64,000 bases of DNA, taken from positions 9,138,330 through 9,202,329 of the forward strand of contig OY992538.1 of assembly GCA_963921195.1 (NCBI GenBank). Reading direction: 5' to 3'. Position 1 is the stretch's first letter. Every line of letters begins with the position of its first letter. This DNA comes from Pegoplata infirma (Eukaryota; Arthropoda; Insecta; Diptera; Anthomyiidae). Shown piece by piece: positions 54,069-64,000 of the stretch. The position numbers were made by a program, and so were the translations under genes. Under the pieces are notes generated by a model, which worked only from the letters and a program-made list of their open reading frames with translations, was not told the origin of the DNA and searched no databases.

Positions 54069-57000
54069 GTAAGAAATATAGAAAAAATTAAAAAAAAAAT
54101 TCAATCAAATCAGAAAACTAATACCGTTATTGATGTTAATCTATCAGTGTTTTTTTTTTTGGTTTTTAGTAGACAATAAAACATAAATAAAACTAACAAA
54201 AAAAATGCTTACATCTGCACAAATATCATTATTGTTTTTATTATTATAAAAAATAAAAATCATTATTTTACTAACAAATCTTTAACCCTCATCTTAATAT
54301 TATTTTTTTATTATAGAATGAAAGTTTTTTGTTTCTTTTCTTTCAACACTCATCTCAAACATAGAAAATCTGCAAATTGTTAAAAAAAATAATACTATAC
54401 ACATGAAAAATCTTAAGCATGTCTGTTGATGAAACATTGATAATTTAATAAACAAATTTTGTTTTAATTTTTTAATTAATAATACTCCCCAATTACAGGA
54501 TTTCTAAATCAAAATCAAATACAGCAAGGAGAAAATATACCCACCACACCACCACCAACATATGAACATGTTTTAGAAGAGGTAAGTTTAAAAAAAAAAA
54601 AAAAAAAAAAAAATATATAAAAAAAAAAGTTTAAACTCAATGAGAATGGTAAGCAAAAAATATGACTTTGTTACTGGTAATTAGGGCTGTCAAACGGGAT
54701 CGGTTTTTTAAAATCCCGGGATTCGGGATTTGAAAATCGAAATCCCGGGATCCCGGGATTTTTCGGGATCACGGGATTTTTCGGGATCCCGGGATTTTTC
54801 GGGATTCCGGGATTTTTCGTGATTAAATTTCTTTGATTATAAAAGTAAAAAAATAGTAGACTCTTTATGTTTCAATTTTATTGTACATAAAAAGGGGGCT
54901 ACTGTGGGTTAGTTGGTAGCGCGCTAGCATATTAAGCAGGGAGTCGTAGGTTTGATTCCCACGAAAACCCTTGGGTCGATTTCGCTACAACGAAATTATT
55001 AAAAAATTATTTCTAATTATTCTGATTGTTATTTAAAGGCAATTAAAAAATTAAGTATACGCAACTTATGCAGTTTTCAAGTAATTATTATTATTAAATA
55101 TTTAGCAATGAACTAAAAAAGGCCTTGAGGGGTTTGTTAAGGAAAATGACAACTTTTATTTGCTTATGGTTTTATCCTATTCCGAATTTGGTTGTTGCAC
55201 TGTATAATTTTAAAACTAATTTAAAGAAAATTTAAAATAATAAAAACATTTAAAGGAGAAAAGTAATAATATAATACATTAGACTTGCATTTAAAAAAAG
55301 TTTTTCTTCCAATTTTGAACGACCGGAAAAATTTGTATTCTCCTACGCCTAAAACTTATGTGGTACAAACTAGAGGCCATTCGGATTAAATTTACCCATG
55401 GCGCCCTTCGATCAAAGTTTCGGTTTTTTGGAATATTTTCGCCAAAACCTGCAAGCTTTGGTCAAAGGGCTCCGTGACTGTGGCTTAATGGTTAGTGCTT
55501 TGGACTATTATTCAGCAAGCCTCGGTAGAATTCTCAGCTCAAACAAATTAGCTATGATAAAATTAAAAAACGGTTTTAGTTTTAATTTGTTTGTGTAAAT
55601 GTAACAATAATTAAACAAAGTTGTATTTTTAAAAATAAATTCTCATACATTTTTAATATTTCAAAAATCCCGGGATTTGAGCTTAAAAATCCCGGGATTC
55701 GGGATTCATTTTATGACAAAAATCCCGGGATTTCGGGATTCGGGATTTCGGGATTGACAGCCCTACTGGTAATATAAAATGACAAATAACAGAAGAGTCT
55801 GGATTAGAGTAGACTCTTCTATTTAGAATCTCCTGCGGATTAGAGTACCATGCATAATCTTTATTTTATTTAGTTGTGGACTTTTAATATTAGAATATTT
55901 GAAGCGAATAAATTAAAATAAAATAATTTAGCCCGAAATCATATTTGTTTCCGTGAAATATATACAAAAAGTAATTTATTTACTTTTTAATTTACCCTTC
56001 TTTACCTATTGTTTACACCCTTTTATCCAAAATTGTCCTGCTCTTTATAAAAAAATGTAATTTTTAAACAAAAAAGTAATTTTTTTAAAAAAAGTACTTT
56101 TTTAAAAAAAGTACTTTTTTAAAAAAACGACATAAAAGTACTTTTTTCCAAGAAAGTAGTAAAAAAAAGTATTTTTTTCAAAAAAATTACTTTTTTACAC
56201 TCAAAAAAATACGTTAGTAGATTTACTAATTTTTTTGCTAATGCTAGTTAGCTAACTTTTAGCAAATTTTTAGTTGAGTTTAGCATGTTAGCAAAAAATT
56301 TTTTTAAACTTCATTTAGCACATTAGCAATTTTAAACAAACTTTGAACTAATTTCTTTTGCTAAATTTGAAATTGAGTTGACAACATTTTTACAAGATTT
56401 TTTGCTAACATTAGCAAAAATAAATGGTAAATTTTTTTTTACTTTCAGAAAACTTAAAATGGCGCTATCTCGGAAACTAAGCCAGATAGAGCAAAATGGA
56501 GGCCATTTTTGGTTCTCGGGCTCGCCATAGTCCTCTTCACATGTGTGGACCCTAATGGGTCCTAACTTTGGATCCAAAAAATTAGCATTCCCGAAAATTT
56601 TAAAATGCTCATATCTCGGTAAATACTGCCGACACAACAAAAAGTCCAAAAGAATTTTTGTAGCTCTCAACACGTAAAACAAGCTCTCCGAGTAATATTT
56701 TTGAAGTTATCGAGTTTTTTAATTCTCAAGACCCCAGTGGTCCCCTATAATCACGTATCTCAAAAACTAAGCAAGGTAGAGCGAAACGGACACAAATTTT
56801 GGATCAAAAACTATGACGATTTTTAAGGAACCCAACTATGGGTAGGCCCATCGGGGTCTGGACCTATTGGGTCCGAACCCAATGGGGTCCTCAAATGTGT
56901 ATGAACTAGGTTCAAAAAAAATTCAGTTAACTAATTATTGGCAAAACATTTTTGCTAACTTTACCAAAAAAATTGTGTGTTCAAAATCAGCAAATTTTCT

Positions 57001-59170
57001 TGTAGGTTTACAAGCTTTTTTTGCTAACATTACTGTTTTTTTTTTTTTTGAGTGTAGAAAAAAGTACTTTTGTCTAAAAAAGTAGTACAAAAGTACTTTT
57101 TTTTAGAAAAAGTTATTTTTTTCTACAAAGTAGTAAAAAGTGTACTTTTTTAAGAAAGTATTTTTTATTTTTTTAAAAGATATCCTTTTTTTCTAAAAAG
57201 TACTTTTTGTCTAAAAAGTACTTTTTTCTAAAAGTAAATTTTTTTTCTGTAAAAAGTAAATTTTTTTCTAAAAAGTATTTTTTTTTTTAAAAGTACAGTA
57301 CATTTTATTTATATGTATATATTTTCTTAAAAAGTACTTTTTAAGAAAAAAGTAAAATTTTTTTACCTATTGCTTACCCTCTTTTATCCCAAAACGTCCT
57401 ACTCTTTACAAAAAATTTTACTTTTTAAATTTTAAAAGTTTGTCTAAAAAGTAGTATAATACTTTTTTTAGAAAAATTCCTTTTTAAAAAAAGTAGTAAA
57501 AAGTTTTTCTAAAAAATCACTTTTTTTCTAAAAAGTACTTTTTTATCTAAAAAGTAAATTTATTTCTAAAAAGTATTTTTTTAAAGTACAGTACATTTTA
57601 TTTATATGTATGAATTTTCTTAAAAAGTACTTTTTACCTGTTGTTTATCCTCTTTTATCCCAAAACGTCCTGCTCTTTACAAAAAATTTTACTTTTTAGA
57701 AAAAAAAATACTTTCTTAAAAAAGGATATAAACGTACTTTTTTCAAAAAAGTAGTAAATAAGTATTTTTTTCTCAAAAAGTACTTTTGTCTAAAATTTAG
57801 TTCCAAAGCACTTTTTTTAGAAAAAGTACTTTTTTTAGAAAAAGTATTTTTTTTTAAGAAAGTAGTTAAAAATGTGCTTTTTTAAAAAAGTTTGTCTAAA
57901 AAGAAGTACAAAAGTACTTTTTTTTAGAACAAGTACTTTTTTTAAAAAAATAGTAAAAAGTGTACTTTTTTAAAAAAGTACTTTTTTGTCTAAAAAGTAA
58001 ATTTATTTCTAAAAAGTATTTTTTTTTTTTTAGAAAAAATACAGTACATTTTATTTATATGTATTTTCTTAAAAAAATACTTTTTATTAAAAAGTACCAT
58101 TTTTTCTAAATCAGTTTTTTTTATGAAAAGGTATGTTTTTTTCTTAAAGGTGCTATAGTACTTATCTAAAAAAAGTACCTTTTTTTAAAAACTTAAAATC
58201 GGAAAAGTACCAAAGTATACTAATTTCCCTCTTTCAAAGGGGTCAACTTTAAACCGGAATTTCCAAAAAGTATATTTTTTATAACGATTTTTTCCACCCG
58301 AAAATACTACATTCTAAATATTAAGTTTCTAAGGCGTTTACTTTAGGAAATATAAAAAGAACCAAAGTGAAAATTTACCCTTTTTACTTTTTTCCCGCTT
58401 AGACGCGAAATTTCCAAAAACTCAGCCTTAGAGGATCTATTTTCCGGAAAGTAAACCTACATTCCAAATTTAAAGTTTCTAGCTTCAATGGTTTGAAGCT
58501 AAACATGGTGTTTCGCTTGTTAACCATATCATAATTAATCTCTTTTAATTTTCTCTCTAGCTTAAGTAAAAAAAAAATAATCTCTTATACCACAAATTTT
58601 CTCCCTCTCTCTTTTAGCAACGACAATTAGCAAATGCTACAACATTAAAAGATGATCAATTAAATTCTTTAGAACAATTAAGTCTCAACGAATTACCCTG
58701 TACAGATCCAAATTGTCAGGAAAACTTCAATGCAAACAACAACGAAACCATAAATACGAATCCAGAGCAACAGCAGTTGCAACAACAGGAAGATCTAATC
58801 AACGATCCCAACAATACCACCAATACACAACTTAACAACGTTGAAAATCAAGTTAACGACGACGATCGTAAAGAATCTATAGATTCACAAGAATTCTTAT
58901 TAGGCGATAATATGACCGACACCTCATCCGATCAGGAGCGTGATCGACTGGAGAATAGTTGTTCGCGCAATTGTCAACAATTCAGTGCCGATGGTCAACA
59001 GCATTACCCGTCAGAATGTCAGCAATATACAACCGATGGTCAACAGTTTAGTTCAGATTGTCAGCAGTATAGTGCCGAGGGAACGGCTTCATGTTCAGGT
59101 GGTCAGGGAGAAAGAAATCAAAATGATTTTTATGATCCTTTAATGAATCATAATATTTATTGTAATGATG
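53828..59170 (+). CDS. Unrecognised Gln/Asn-rich PPxY protein (5' part of gene, 3 exons visible)
   Basis: Exons 53828-54068, 54499-54581 and 58618-59170 join in frame to 292 codons plus one base. The start ATG (AAAAATGG context) gives MAPFKLKFRMGSSRSTSQEH. The first exon is Ser/Thr/Asn-rich. PPPTY at residues 98-102, in TTPPPTYEHVLEE, is a PPxY motif of the kind bound by WW domains of Nedd4-type ubiquitin ligases. The third exon is Gln/Asn/Asp-rich and has three C-Q-Q-[FY] repeats 14-16 residues apart. No transmembrane segment or signal peptide is visible in this part. The last exon has donor GATG|GTAAGT and the continuation is not seen before 64000. I do not recognise the family. A Nedd4/Su(dx)-linked adaptor role is inference from the motif only. 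Confidence 0.8.
54499..54581 (+). CDS. Gene 2 exon 2 with PPPTY motif
   Basis: The acceptor is ATTACAG at 54492-54498 and the donor GAAGAG|GTAAGT. The 83-bp exon encodes GFLNQNQIQQGENIPTTPPP followed by TYEHVLEE. It is too short for ORF callers but its splice phases fit exons 1 and 3. Confidence 0.8.
54893..54985 (+). repeat. tRNA-derived repeat, second copy
   Basis: It reads GGGTTAGTTGGTAGCGCGCT then GGTTTGATTCCCACGAAAAC and CCTTGGGTCGATTTCG. It is homologous to 2403-2505 and lies inside the hAT-like element 54682-55764. Confidence 0.6.
55475..55550 (+). repeat. tRNA-like fragment
   Basis: GTGGCTTAATGGTTAGTGCT resembles an A-box region; the 3' half (GGTAGAATTCTCAGC) is degenerate. It lies in the same hAT-like element as the copy at 54893. 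Confidence 0.35.
55985..58200. repeat. AAAGTACTTT low-complexity tract
   Basis: More than fifty loosely spaced AAAAAGTACTTTTT-like palindromes separated by CTAAAA or GTAG spacers. Two longer direct repeats are seen (ACAGTACATTTTATTTATAT three times; AAACGTCCTGCTCTTTA twice). It is interrupted by the MITE 56197-57054. It fills much of gene 2 intron 2. Confidence 0.85.
56197..57054. mobile_element. CACTCA MITE (GTTAGCAAAA subfamily), copy 2
   Basis: 858 bp, flanked by TA; inverse orientation to the copies at 14754 and 61945. The complement of 56332-56682 is open for 116 codons over the conserved core. It splits the AAAGTACTTT tract in gene 2 intron 2. Confidence 0.88.
58618..59170 (+). CDS. 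Gene 2 exon 3, Gln-rich with Cys-Gln-Gln repeats
   Basis: The acceptor is a strong pyrimidine tract ending TTTTAG at 58617. The open frame continues past the donor to a stop at 59227-59229, but GTAAGT at 59171 makes the downstream part (GKFNIFKALLEYK...) probable intron readthrough. If that intron were retained the protein would end at ARQP. Confidence 0.8.
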
Positions 59171-59229
59171 GTAAGTTTAACATTTTTAAAGCATTATTAG
59201 AATATAAACATTATGCAAGACAACCTTGA

Positions 59230-60050
59230 TTTAAAAAAAAAAATTGTAGTTTCTGAAAGCAACAATACAAATTAAGATGATGTAAACCCTAATTAATATT
59301 TAAAACAACTAAGAAAGTTTAATTTGACTTGGCCGAGTCATTTCAAATCATGAAGTGCACTGCAAAAACAATTTTTTAGTGATATAATTTTTTTTAACAT
59401 AAACAAAAATCAATAAAAAAGAAGTTATTCTGATTCGAGGCCTTTTCATGTTCCCCATTGTGAATTTACATAACAAGTACTTATGTTAACTCCACTTTCT
59501 TTATTAGGATATTCTCCCATTGAATACTCACAGAGTTTCTTGCTTTCAAAAATTTTGACATTTTCTGGAATGAATTGACAATCGTTTCGGGGTTTTTCCA
59601 ATTCCCCCATCATCAGAATTATTTAGAAAATTAGGTAATACTGTTAGCGTGCAAAGATCAAATATTCATATTCTGAATTATCTCAACTTATTGTTAGTGA
59701 GAAAGCAAATATATTTTCGAAGTTTCACTAGTATTACACCAAACCTAATTTTAAAGCAAGTTGGTTGGTTACTGCGTGTTCAGACAAAAAATCTAAAATC
59801 TTTAAAAATTTTGAGTTATAAATTTTTTTAAGTGTAAAATTTTTTATTGGTGACAAGAACAGTTTTTAAAATATTTTAGTGGCTTACCAATGTCTTTCAA
59901 ATCGTGTTTACCGGGTTTTTCGACTACTGAACTCGCAAAAAAAGTTTAAAGTTATCGGTGTTGCTCATATCTTCTGCACTAATATCTCTGAAATTCAACA
60001 TAAACTGGTAAATTACAAGTACAAACATATGTCTAGTATCGTTAGAGTTA
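59230..60050. other. No exon seen in gene 2 intron 3
   Basis: AT-rich DNA; no thioredoxin-, PPxY- or other recognisable coding stretch. The next exon of gene 2 was not found up to 64000. Confidence 0.45.
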
Positions 60051-60059
60051 TCTTTCGAA

Positions 60060-60220
60060 AGTTAGCGTGTTTTCAACAGACAGACCGACGGACGGACATT
60101 GCTAGATCGCCTTGATATCGGTCGAGGATCGTGAATATGTATACATTATGGGGTCTTTGACTTACATTTCAAGGTGTTACAAACGAAATGACAAACTTAT
60201 GTGTACCGTCTATCTTTATA
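60060..60220 (-). mobile_element. DINE-1-like Helentron fragment
   Basis: CAGACCGACGGACGGACATT, GTCGAGGATCGTGAATATGT, TTATGGGGTC, GTGTTACAAACGAAATGACA and GTGTACCGTCTATC follow the family order. Confidence 0.55.
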
Positions 60221-60539
60221 AAACTGTTTTTGGCCCCAGATTGGGGGCCAAAAAATTTGTAGCGAGCATTTAGACAATTTTTACTTCCTTTAGAATGTCC
60301 GGTACCGTATTTAACCAAGAACCAGATATTGCTGTAGCCTTTTAACAAGGATTTGTATCCAAATTTCGAACAAGTAATACACATCACAGATATAATGCTA
60401 GTCAAACAACAAATTTTATATAATTGGGGAATACTAGTGTTGCGTTGGGAAAAGCATAAGTAGTGAAGATCAAATGTAAAAATATCACCACAACACACAA
60501 AAAATAATTCAATAGGCATTCCCAGCTAGACCAAAAACC

Positions 60540-61292
60540 AACAAATTCACGAAGTTTTAAAAACCGTTGCCCCATGTTGGGAGCCAAACATTCCATAGCG
60601 CTTTTATTAACAAAGTTTACTTCCTTTAGGGCGTAAAACATGATTTTCCCACACCAAACACGAAATCAAATTGATTTAAATAGGCGTCAACTGCTGCATA
60701 TAAAATAAACAAATTCGCAAAGTTAAGCAAACCTTGGCCCCATATTGGGCGCCAAATCTTCTTATATATATATATCATCGCACAGACCAAACCACTGATG
60801 CTAGAGACTTGAAATTTGTAACGTAGGTTTATTTTCCTGTAAGTAGATCCAGTAAGACTGGATTTTTGGAAATAGCAATTCTAAGGGGGTAAAAAGTGGT
60901 AAACAACTGTACTTTGGTAAATTTCCTACAATAATAAAACTTAAAATTTGGAATATAGAATCTTGCGGTGGAAAGACATTCTGCAAAATTTACGTTATGG
61001 AAGTTTTGGTAGAACCCCATGTTGGGAGCCAAACATTCCATAGCGGTTTTTTTAACAAGGTTTACTTCCTTTAGGGCGTAAAACATGATTTTCCAACACC
61101 AAATACGAAATCAAATTGATTTAAATAGGCGTCAACTGCTACATATAAAATTAACAAATTCGCAAAGTTAAGCAAACCTTGGACCTATATTGGGCGCCAA
61201 ATCTTCTTATATATATCATCGCACAGGCCAAACCACTGATGCTAGAGACTTAAAATTTGTAACGTAGGTTTATTTTCCTGTAAGTAGATCCA
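60540..61292. repeat. Direct duplication, about 270 bp, copies 450 bp apart
   Basis: GGGAGCCAAACATTCCATAG, TTTAGGGCGTAAAACATGAT, TAAATAGGCGTCAACTGCT, CCATATTGGGCGCCAAAT-like and CTGATGCTAGAGACTT occur at 60570-60845 and 61025-61292 with few differences. A family C fragment lies between. Confidence 0.8.
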
Positions 61293-61672
61293 CTACTAAT
61301 GAAATAAAGAGAAGACTATCGATGGCCAGAGCAGCAACATCAAAGCTTACCAAAATATTGAAAGATAGGAAAATTTCAAAAACAACAAAACTCCGATTAG
61401 TCGAAGCGCTTATTTTCCCGATGGCCACTTATGCGTGAGAAACATGGACGATAAAACAGGCTGAAAGACAAAGAATTGAAATGTGGGTCTATCGTAGAAT
61501 TTTGAGAATATCATGGACACAATTTCGTACAAACGTGTCAATACTTCAAGAATTGAATATTAATGATCGGTTGTTGAAAAAAGTAAACAGATCATATTTA
61601 AAATATTTCGGCCATATTGCTAGAAGGGAGGGAACGATGGAAAGACTGATGGTTGATGGCAAATTAATAAAT
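61293..61672 (+). pseudogene. RTE-like LINE fragment (reverse transcriptase C-terminal part)
   Basis: It reads RRLSMARAATSKLTKILKDR, ISKTTKLRLVEALIFPMATY, a TGA stop near 61436, ETWTIKQAERQRIEMWVYRR, ILRISWTQFRTNVSILQELN and RSYLKYFGHIARREGTMERL. This is typical of the thumb/C-terminal end of RTE-type reverse transcriptases. Truncated at both ends. Confidence 0.75.
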
Positions 61673-61674
61673 CA

Positions 61675-62985
61675 GATACTCTTGATATTCTGGGCATCAA
61701 AATACAGTGCGATGTTCCTCGGAACCAACATGTTTTTCAAGTGTTTCCTTACTATTTATACGGCCTATATCCGGCCGAAATTGGAATACAACTCACATAT
61801 CTGGGCAGGGGCTTCAAGGTCTATTTTGAAGCTTTTGGACCAGGTGCAAAGAAGTGCGTTGAAGCTTATGAATAGCAGTAGGGTATCCAACTCTATTGAT
61901 TTGTTTGAGCATCGTCGGAACGTGGGTTGTGCATTATTGTTCTACACTCAAAAAAAAAAAACTGTAATGTTAGCAAAAAAAGCTTGTAAACCTACAAGAA
62001 AATTTGCTGATTTTGAACCCACAATTTTTTTGCTAAGGTTAGCAAAAATGTTTTGTTAATAATTAGTTAACAAAAAAAATTTTTTTTTAACACATTTGAT
62101 TACCCCATTGGGTTCGGACCCGATAGGTCCAGACCCCGATGGGCCTCGACCTAGTTGGGTTCCTTAAAAATTGTCATAGTTTTTGATCCAAAATTTGTGT
62201 CCGTTTCGCTCTACCTTGCTTAGTTTTTGAGATACGTGATTATAGGGGACCACTGGGGTCTTGAGAATTAAAAAACTCGATAACTTAAAAAATACTACTC
62301 GGAGAGCTTTTGACTATTTTGCGGTCTTGTTCTACGTATTAAGGGCTACACAAATGCTTTTCGACTTTTTGTTGTGTCGGCAATATTTACCGAGATATGA
62401 GCATTTTAAAATTTTCGGGAATGCTAACTTTTTTGGATCCAAAGTTAGGGCCCATTAGGGTCCACACATGTGAAGAGGACCCGCGAAAGTATGGAGATTC
62501 TAAGAACCAAAAATGCCCTTCATTTTGCTCTATCTGGCTTTGTTTCCGAGATAGTTTTCTGAAAATAAAAAAAAATTTACCATTTATTTTTGCTAATGTT
62601 AGCAAAAAATCTTGTAAAAATGTTGTCAACTCAATTTCAAATCTTAGCAAAGAAATTAGTTCAACGTTTATTCAAAATTGCTAATGTGCTAAATGAAGTT
62701 TACAAGAATTCTTTGCTAACATGCTAATCTCAACTAAAAATTTGCTAAAAGTTAGCTAACTAGCATTAGCAAAAAAAAAATAGTAAATCTACTAACGTAT
62801 TTTTTTGAGTGTACTTATGTTACCATGATAAGTGCTCTGTTAAGATGAGTGAATTTATCCCCTAGACTCAGGTGTACCTTCGAAACACTCATCAATCCAG
62901 TAGATCTCATCCGTTTGTTGTCGACTGTCCAATGAATCGCACAACGCATTACAAAGAAAAAAAAATCAACAAAAGTGGCAACACC
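61675..62985 (+). pseudogene. Jockey-like LINE C-terminal fragment, split by a MITE
   Basis: 61675-61944 reads LDILGIKIQC, a frame change, then TIYTAYIRPKLEYNSHIWAG, RSILKLLDQVQRSALKLMNS and LFEHRRNVGCALLFY. After the MITE (61945-62811) it continues YHDKCSVKMSEFIP, a stop, and SRSHPFVVDCPMNRTTHYKE. The order matches the end of Jockey-type ORF2 proteins. Confidence 0.75.
61945..62811. mobile_element. CACTCA MITE (GTTAGCAAAA subfamily), copy 3
   Basis: 867 bp, flanked by TA. It splits a Jockey-like LINE reading frame that resumes at 62812, which fixes its borders independently. Confidence 0.92.
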
Positions 62986-62989
62986 TAAC

Positions 62990-63670
62990 ATTTGTGTCTA
63001 CAAAATGTAGACCATGTTCTGGCAAGGTTGCAAAATAAGTACTTAGATCAGAGTTGATGAAGGAGTGGAGGAAGAATGATGAAAAACGAACCAGGATGTC
63101 TTAAATTTTTAGAAAAATAAATTTTTCTTTCACAACTTTTTCAATTCAAACCATATGTATATAAAATTTAAATATGTCAATCAATGTGTTGATTAAAATT
63201 TTTGTTACTTTCTTTAACTGTCGAATTACAAATTTTCATCATACCCGATTTCTTTTCGCATTTATTTTTTTTTGAATACATTAATTCAAAAATATAAAAA
63301 ATAATCGGGGTTTACTTTTTTTATTGTTGGAAACATATTGGAAAGCAAAAAATTTTAATTTTTCATAATTTTATCACAAGCTTACAATTCATTCGTTAAA
63401 TCAATCATGACTTTAATTGACTATAAATAAAATATGGATCAAAATCGAAAAAATGTTTTATTGAAAAAATATTCAATTAATCGCCTACAATTTGATGATT
63501 GGTATAACAATTTTTTTGATTGGAGGAAATTCAATCAAAAAATTTATTGAATCCGCGTTTTTATTGATTGAAATTCGTTTCAAATTCTTTCTGTGTAGGG
63601 GGAATCCTCTGAATATTAGCTCAAAAAAAAAACTGAAGACATCTTTTATCATTATTTATTTTAGAATTAG
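62990..63670. other. No gene seen
   Basis: Contains repeat D (63085-63162) and many ATTGAATT-like motifs up to TTTCTGTGTAGG at 63588, which may be the right end of a CACAG-type MITE whose left end I could not place. Confidence 0.4.
63085..63162 (+). repeat. Short dispersed repeat D, second copy
   Basis: Same sequence and orientation as 11673-11752. Confidence 0.65.
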
Positions 63671-63674
63671 ATTT

Positions 63675-63958
63675 CCCGAGTAAAAATGTGAAGGATCAGT
63701 ACTGAATCGCTAAGATTAGATCAGTTTTAATCGGACGAATACAATTTCATCCGAAAAATGGGTTTATCCAATCTAACTATATAATGAATTGTATCCGTCC
63801 GATTAAAACTGATCTAATCTTAGCGATCCACTTTTCGGATCAGTACTGATCTTTCAAATCTCAGATCAGTACTAATCTTACTCGGATAAATACAGACCTT
63901 TCAAATCTCGAATCAGATGTGATATATTAGAATACATATAAACGTTTTAACTCGGGTT
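63675..63958. mobile_element. CCCGAG-ended MITE, copy 2
   Basis: It starts CCCGAGTAAAAATGTG and ends CGTTTTAACTCGGG, flanked by TT on both sides. The inner hairpin TAAGATTAGATCAGTTTTAA is shared with copy 1, plus an extra 80 bp. Confidence 0.8.
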
Positions 63959-64000
63959 AACACTTTTTTTTTATTCAAAACGCCTTTGAAAAAAATGTTT

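Larger units (their letters stand above)
54682..55764. mobile_element. hAT-like non-autonomous element with tRNA-like cargo
   Basis: CTGGTAAT is duplicated at 54674-54681 and 55765-55772. The termini are TAGGGCTGTCAA and the complement of TTGACAGCCCTA. Both subterminal zones are repeats of TCCCGGGATTTTTCGGGA type. Two tRNA-like sequences lie inside. No transposase. It sits in gene 2 intron 2, about 100 bp behind the donor. Confidence 0.92.

Noticed and set aside
58940..59143. 67-codon ORF in another frame
   Set aside because: Shadow of gene 2 exon 3.
59171..59229. Readthrough C-terminus of gene 2 ending ARQP
   Set aside because: A consensus donor GTAAGT precedes it; treated as intron unless transcripts show retention.

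Overview
The window looks like nuclear DNA of a higher (brachyceran, probably calyptrate) fly. It is very AT-rich, has spliced genes with short exons and long introns, and contains DINE-1-like Helentron fragments, R1-, RTE- and Jockey-type LINE relics, a Tc1/mariner transposon and dense non-autonomous DNA transposons. Nothing looks bacterial. All positions were read by eye; no alignment, base composition or database search was run.

Gene 1 (+ strand, enters from the left, ends at 21119) has eight in-phase exons (3899-4081, 7623-7754, 12879-13035, 15678-15844, 15922-16078, 20248-20414, 20689-20871, 20932-21119). They encode the last four thioredoxin-like domains of a multi-domain PDI-like protein that ends in a transmembrane segment and a proline-rich tail. 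Three domains keep a CxxC pair and the membrane-proximal one has lost it. Two extra reading frames, at 3192-3430 and 7975-8168, start in exactly the phase needed to act as alternative last exons, which would give short forms without the membrane anchor. The gene may be the counterpart of Drosophila l(2)01289, but that is from memory and unconfirmed.

Gene 2 (+ strand, starts at 53828, leaves to the right) has three visible exons (53828-54068, 54499-54581, 58618-59170). They encode a polar Gln/Asn-rich protein with one PPxY motif (PPPTY) and short Cys-Gln-Gln repeats. I do not recognise the family.

The rest is mostly mobile or repetitive. Highlights: a roughly 1.8 kb array of a 36-bp unit built from two palindromes (5300-7150); two copies of a giant foldback element (1-1782 and 32692-35521); a 2.1 kb palindromic element (30095-32213) carrying two hAT-like MITEs; at least six hAT-like elements with 8-bp target duplications, one of 5.3 kb (43574-48862); an intact mariner of the DD37E type with identical 32-bp ends (44121-45418) nested in a MITE nested in that hAT element; and more than a dozen MITEs of several families that share CAC...GTG ends and sit between TA, TG or CA dinucleotides. 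A GC-richer block at 51070-53190 is a decayed R1-like LINE.

The two genes are not visibly linked in function; they are islands in a transposon-rich landscape. The strongest candidates for something undescribed are the double-palindrome satellite, the set of CAC-ended MITEs with YR dinucleotide duplications, and the CCCGAG-ended MITEs with AA/AT/TT duplications.
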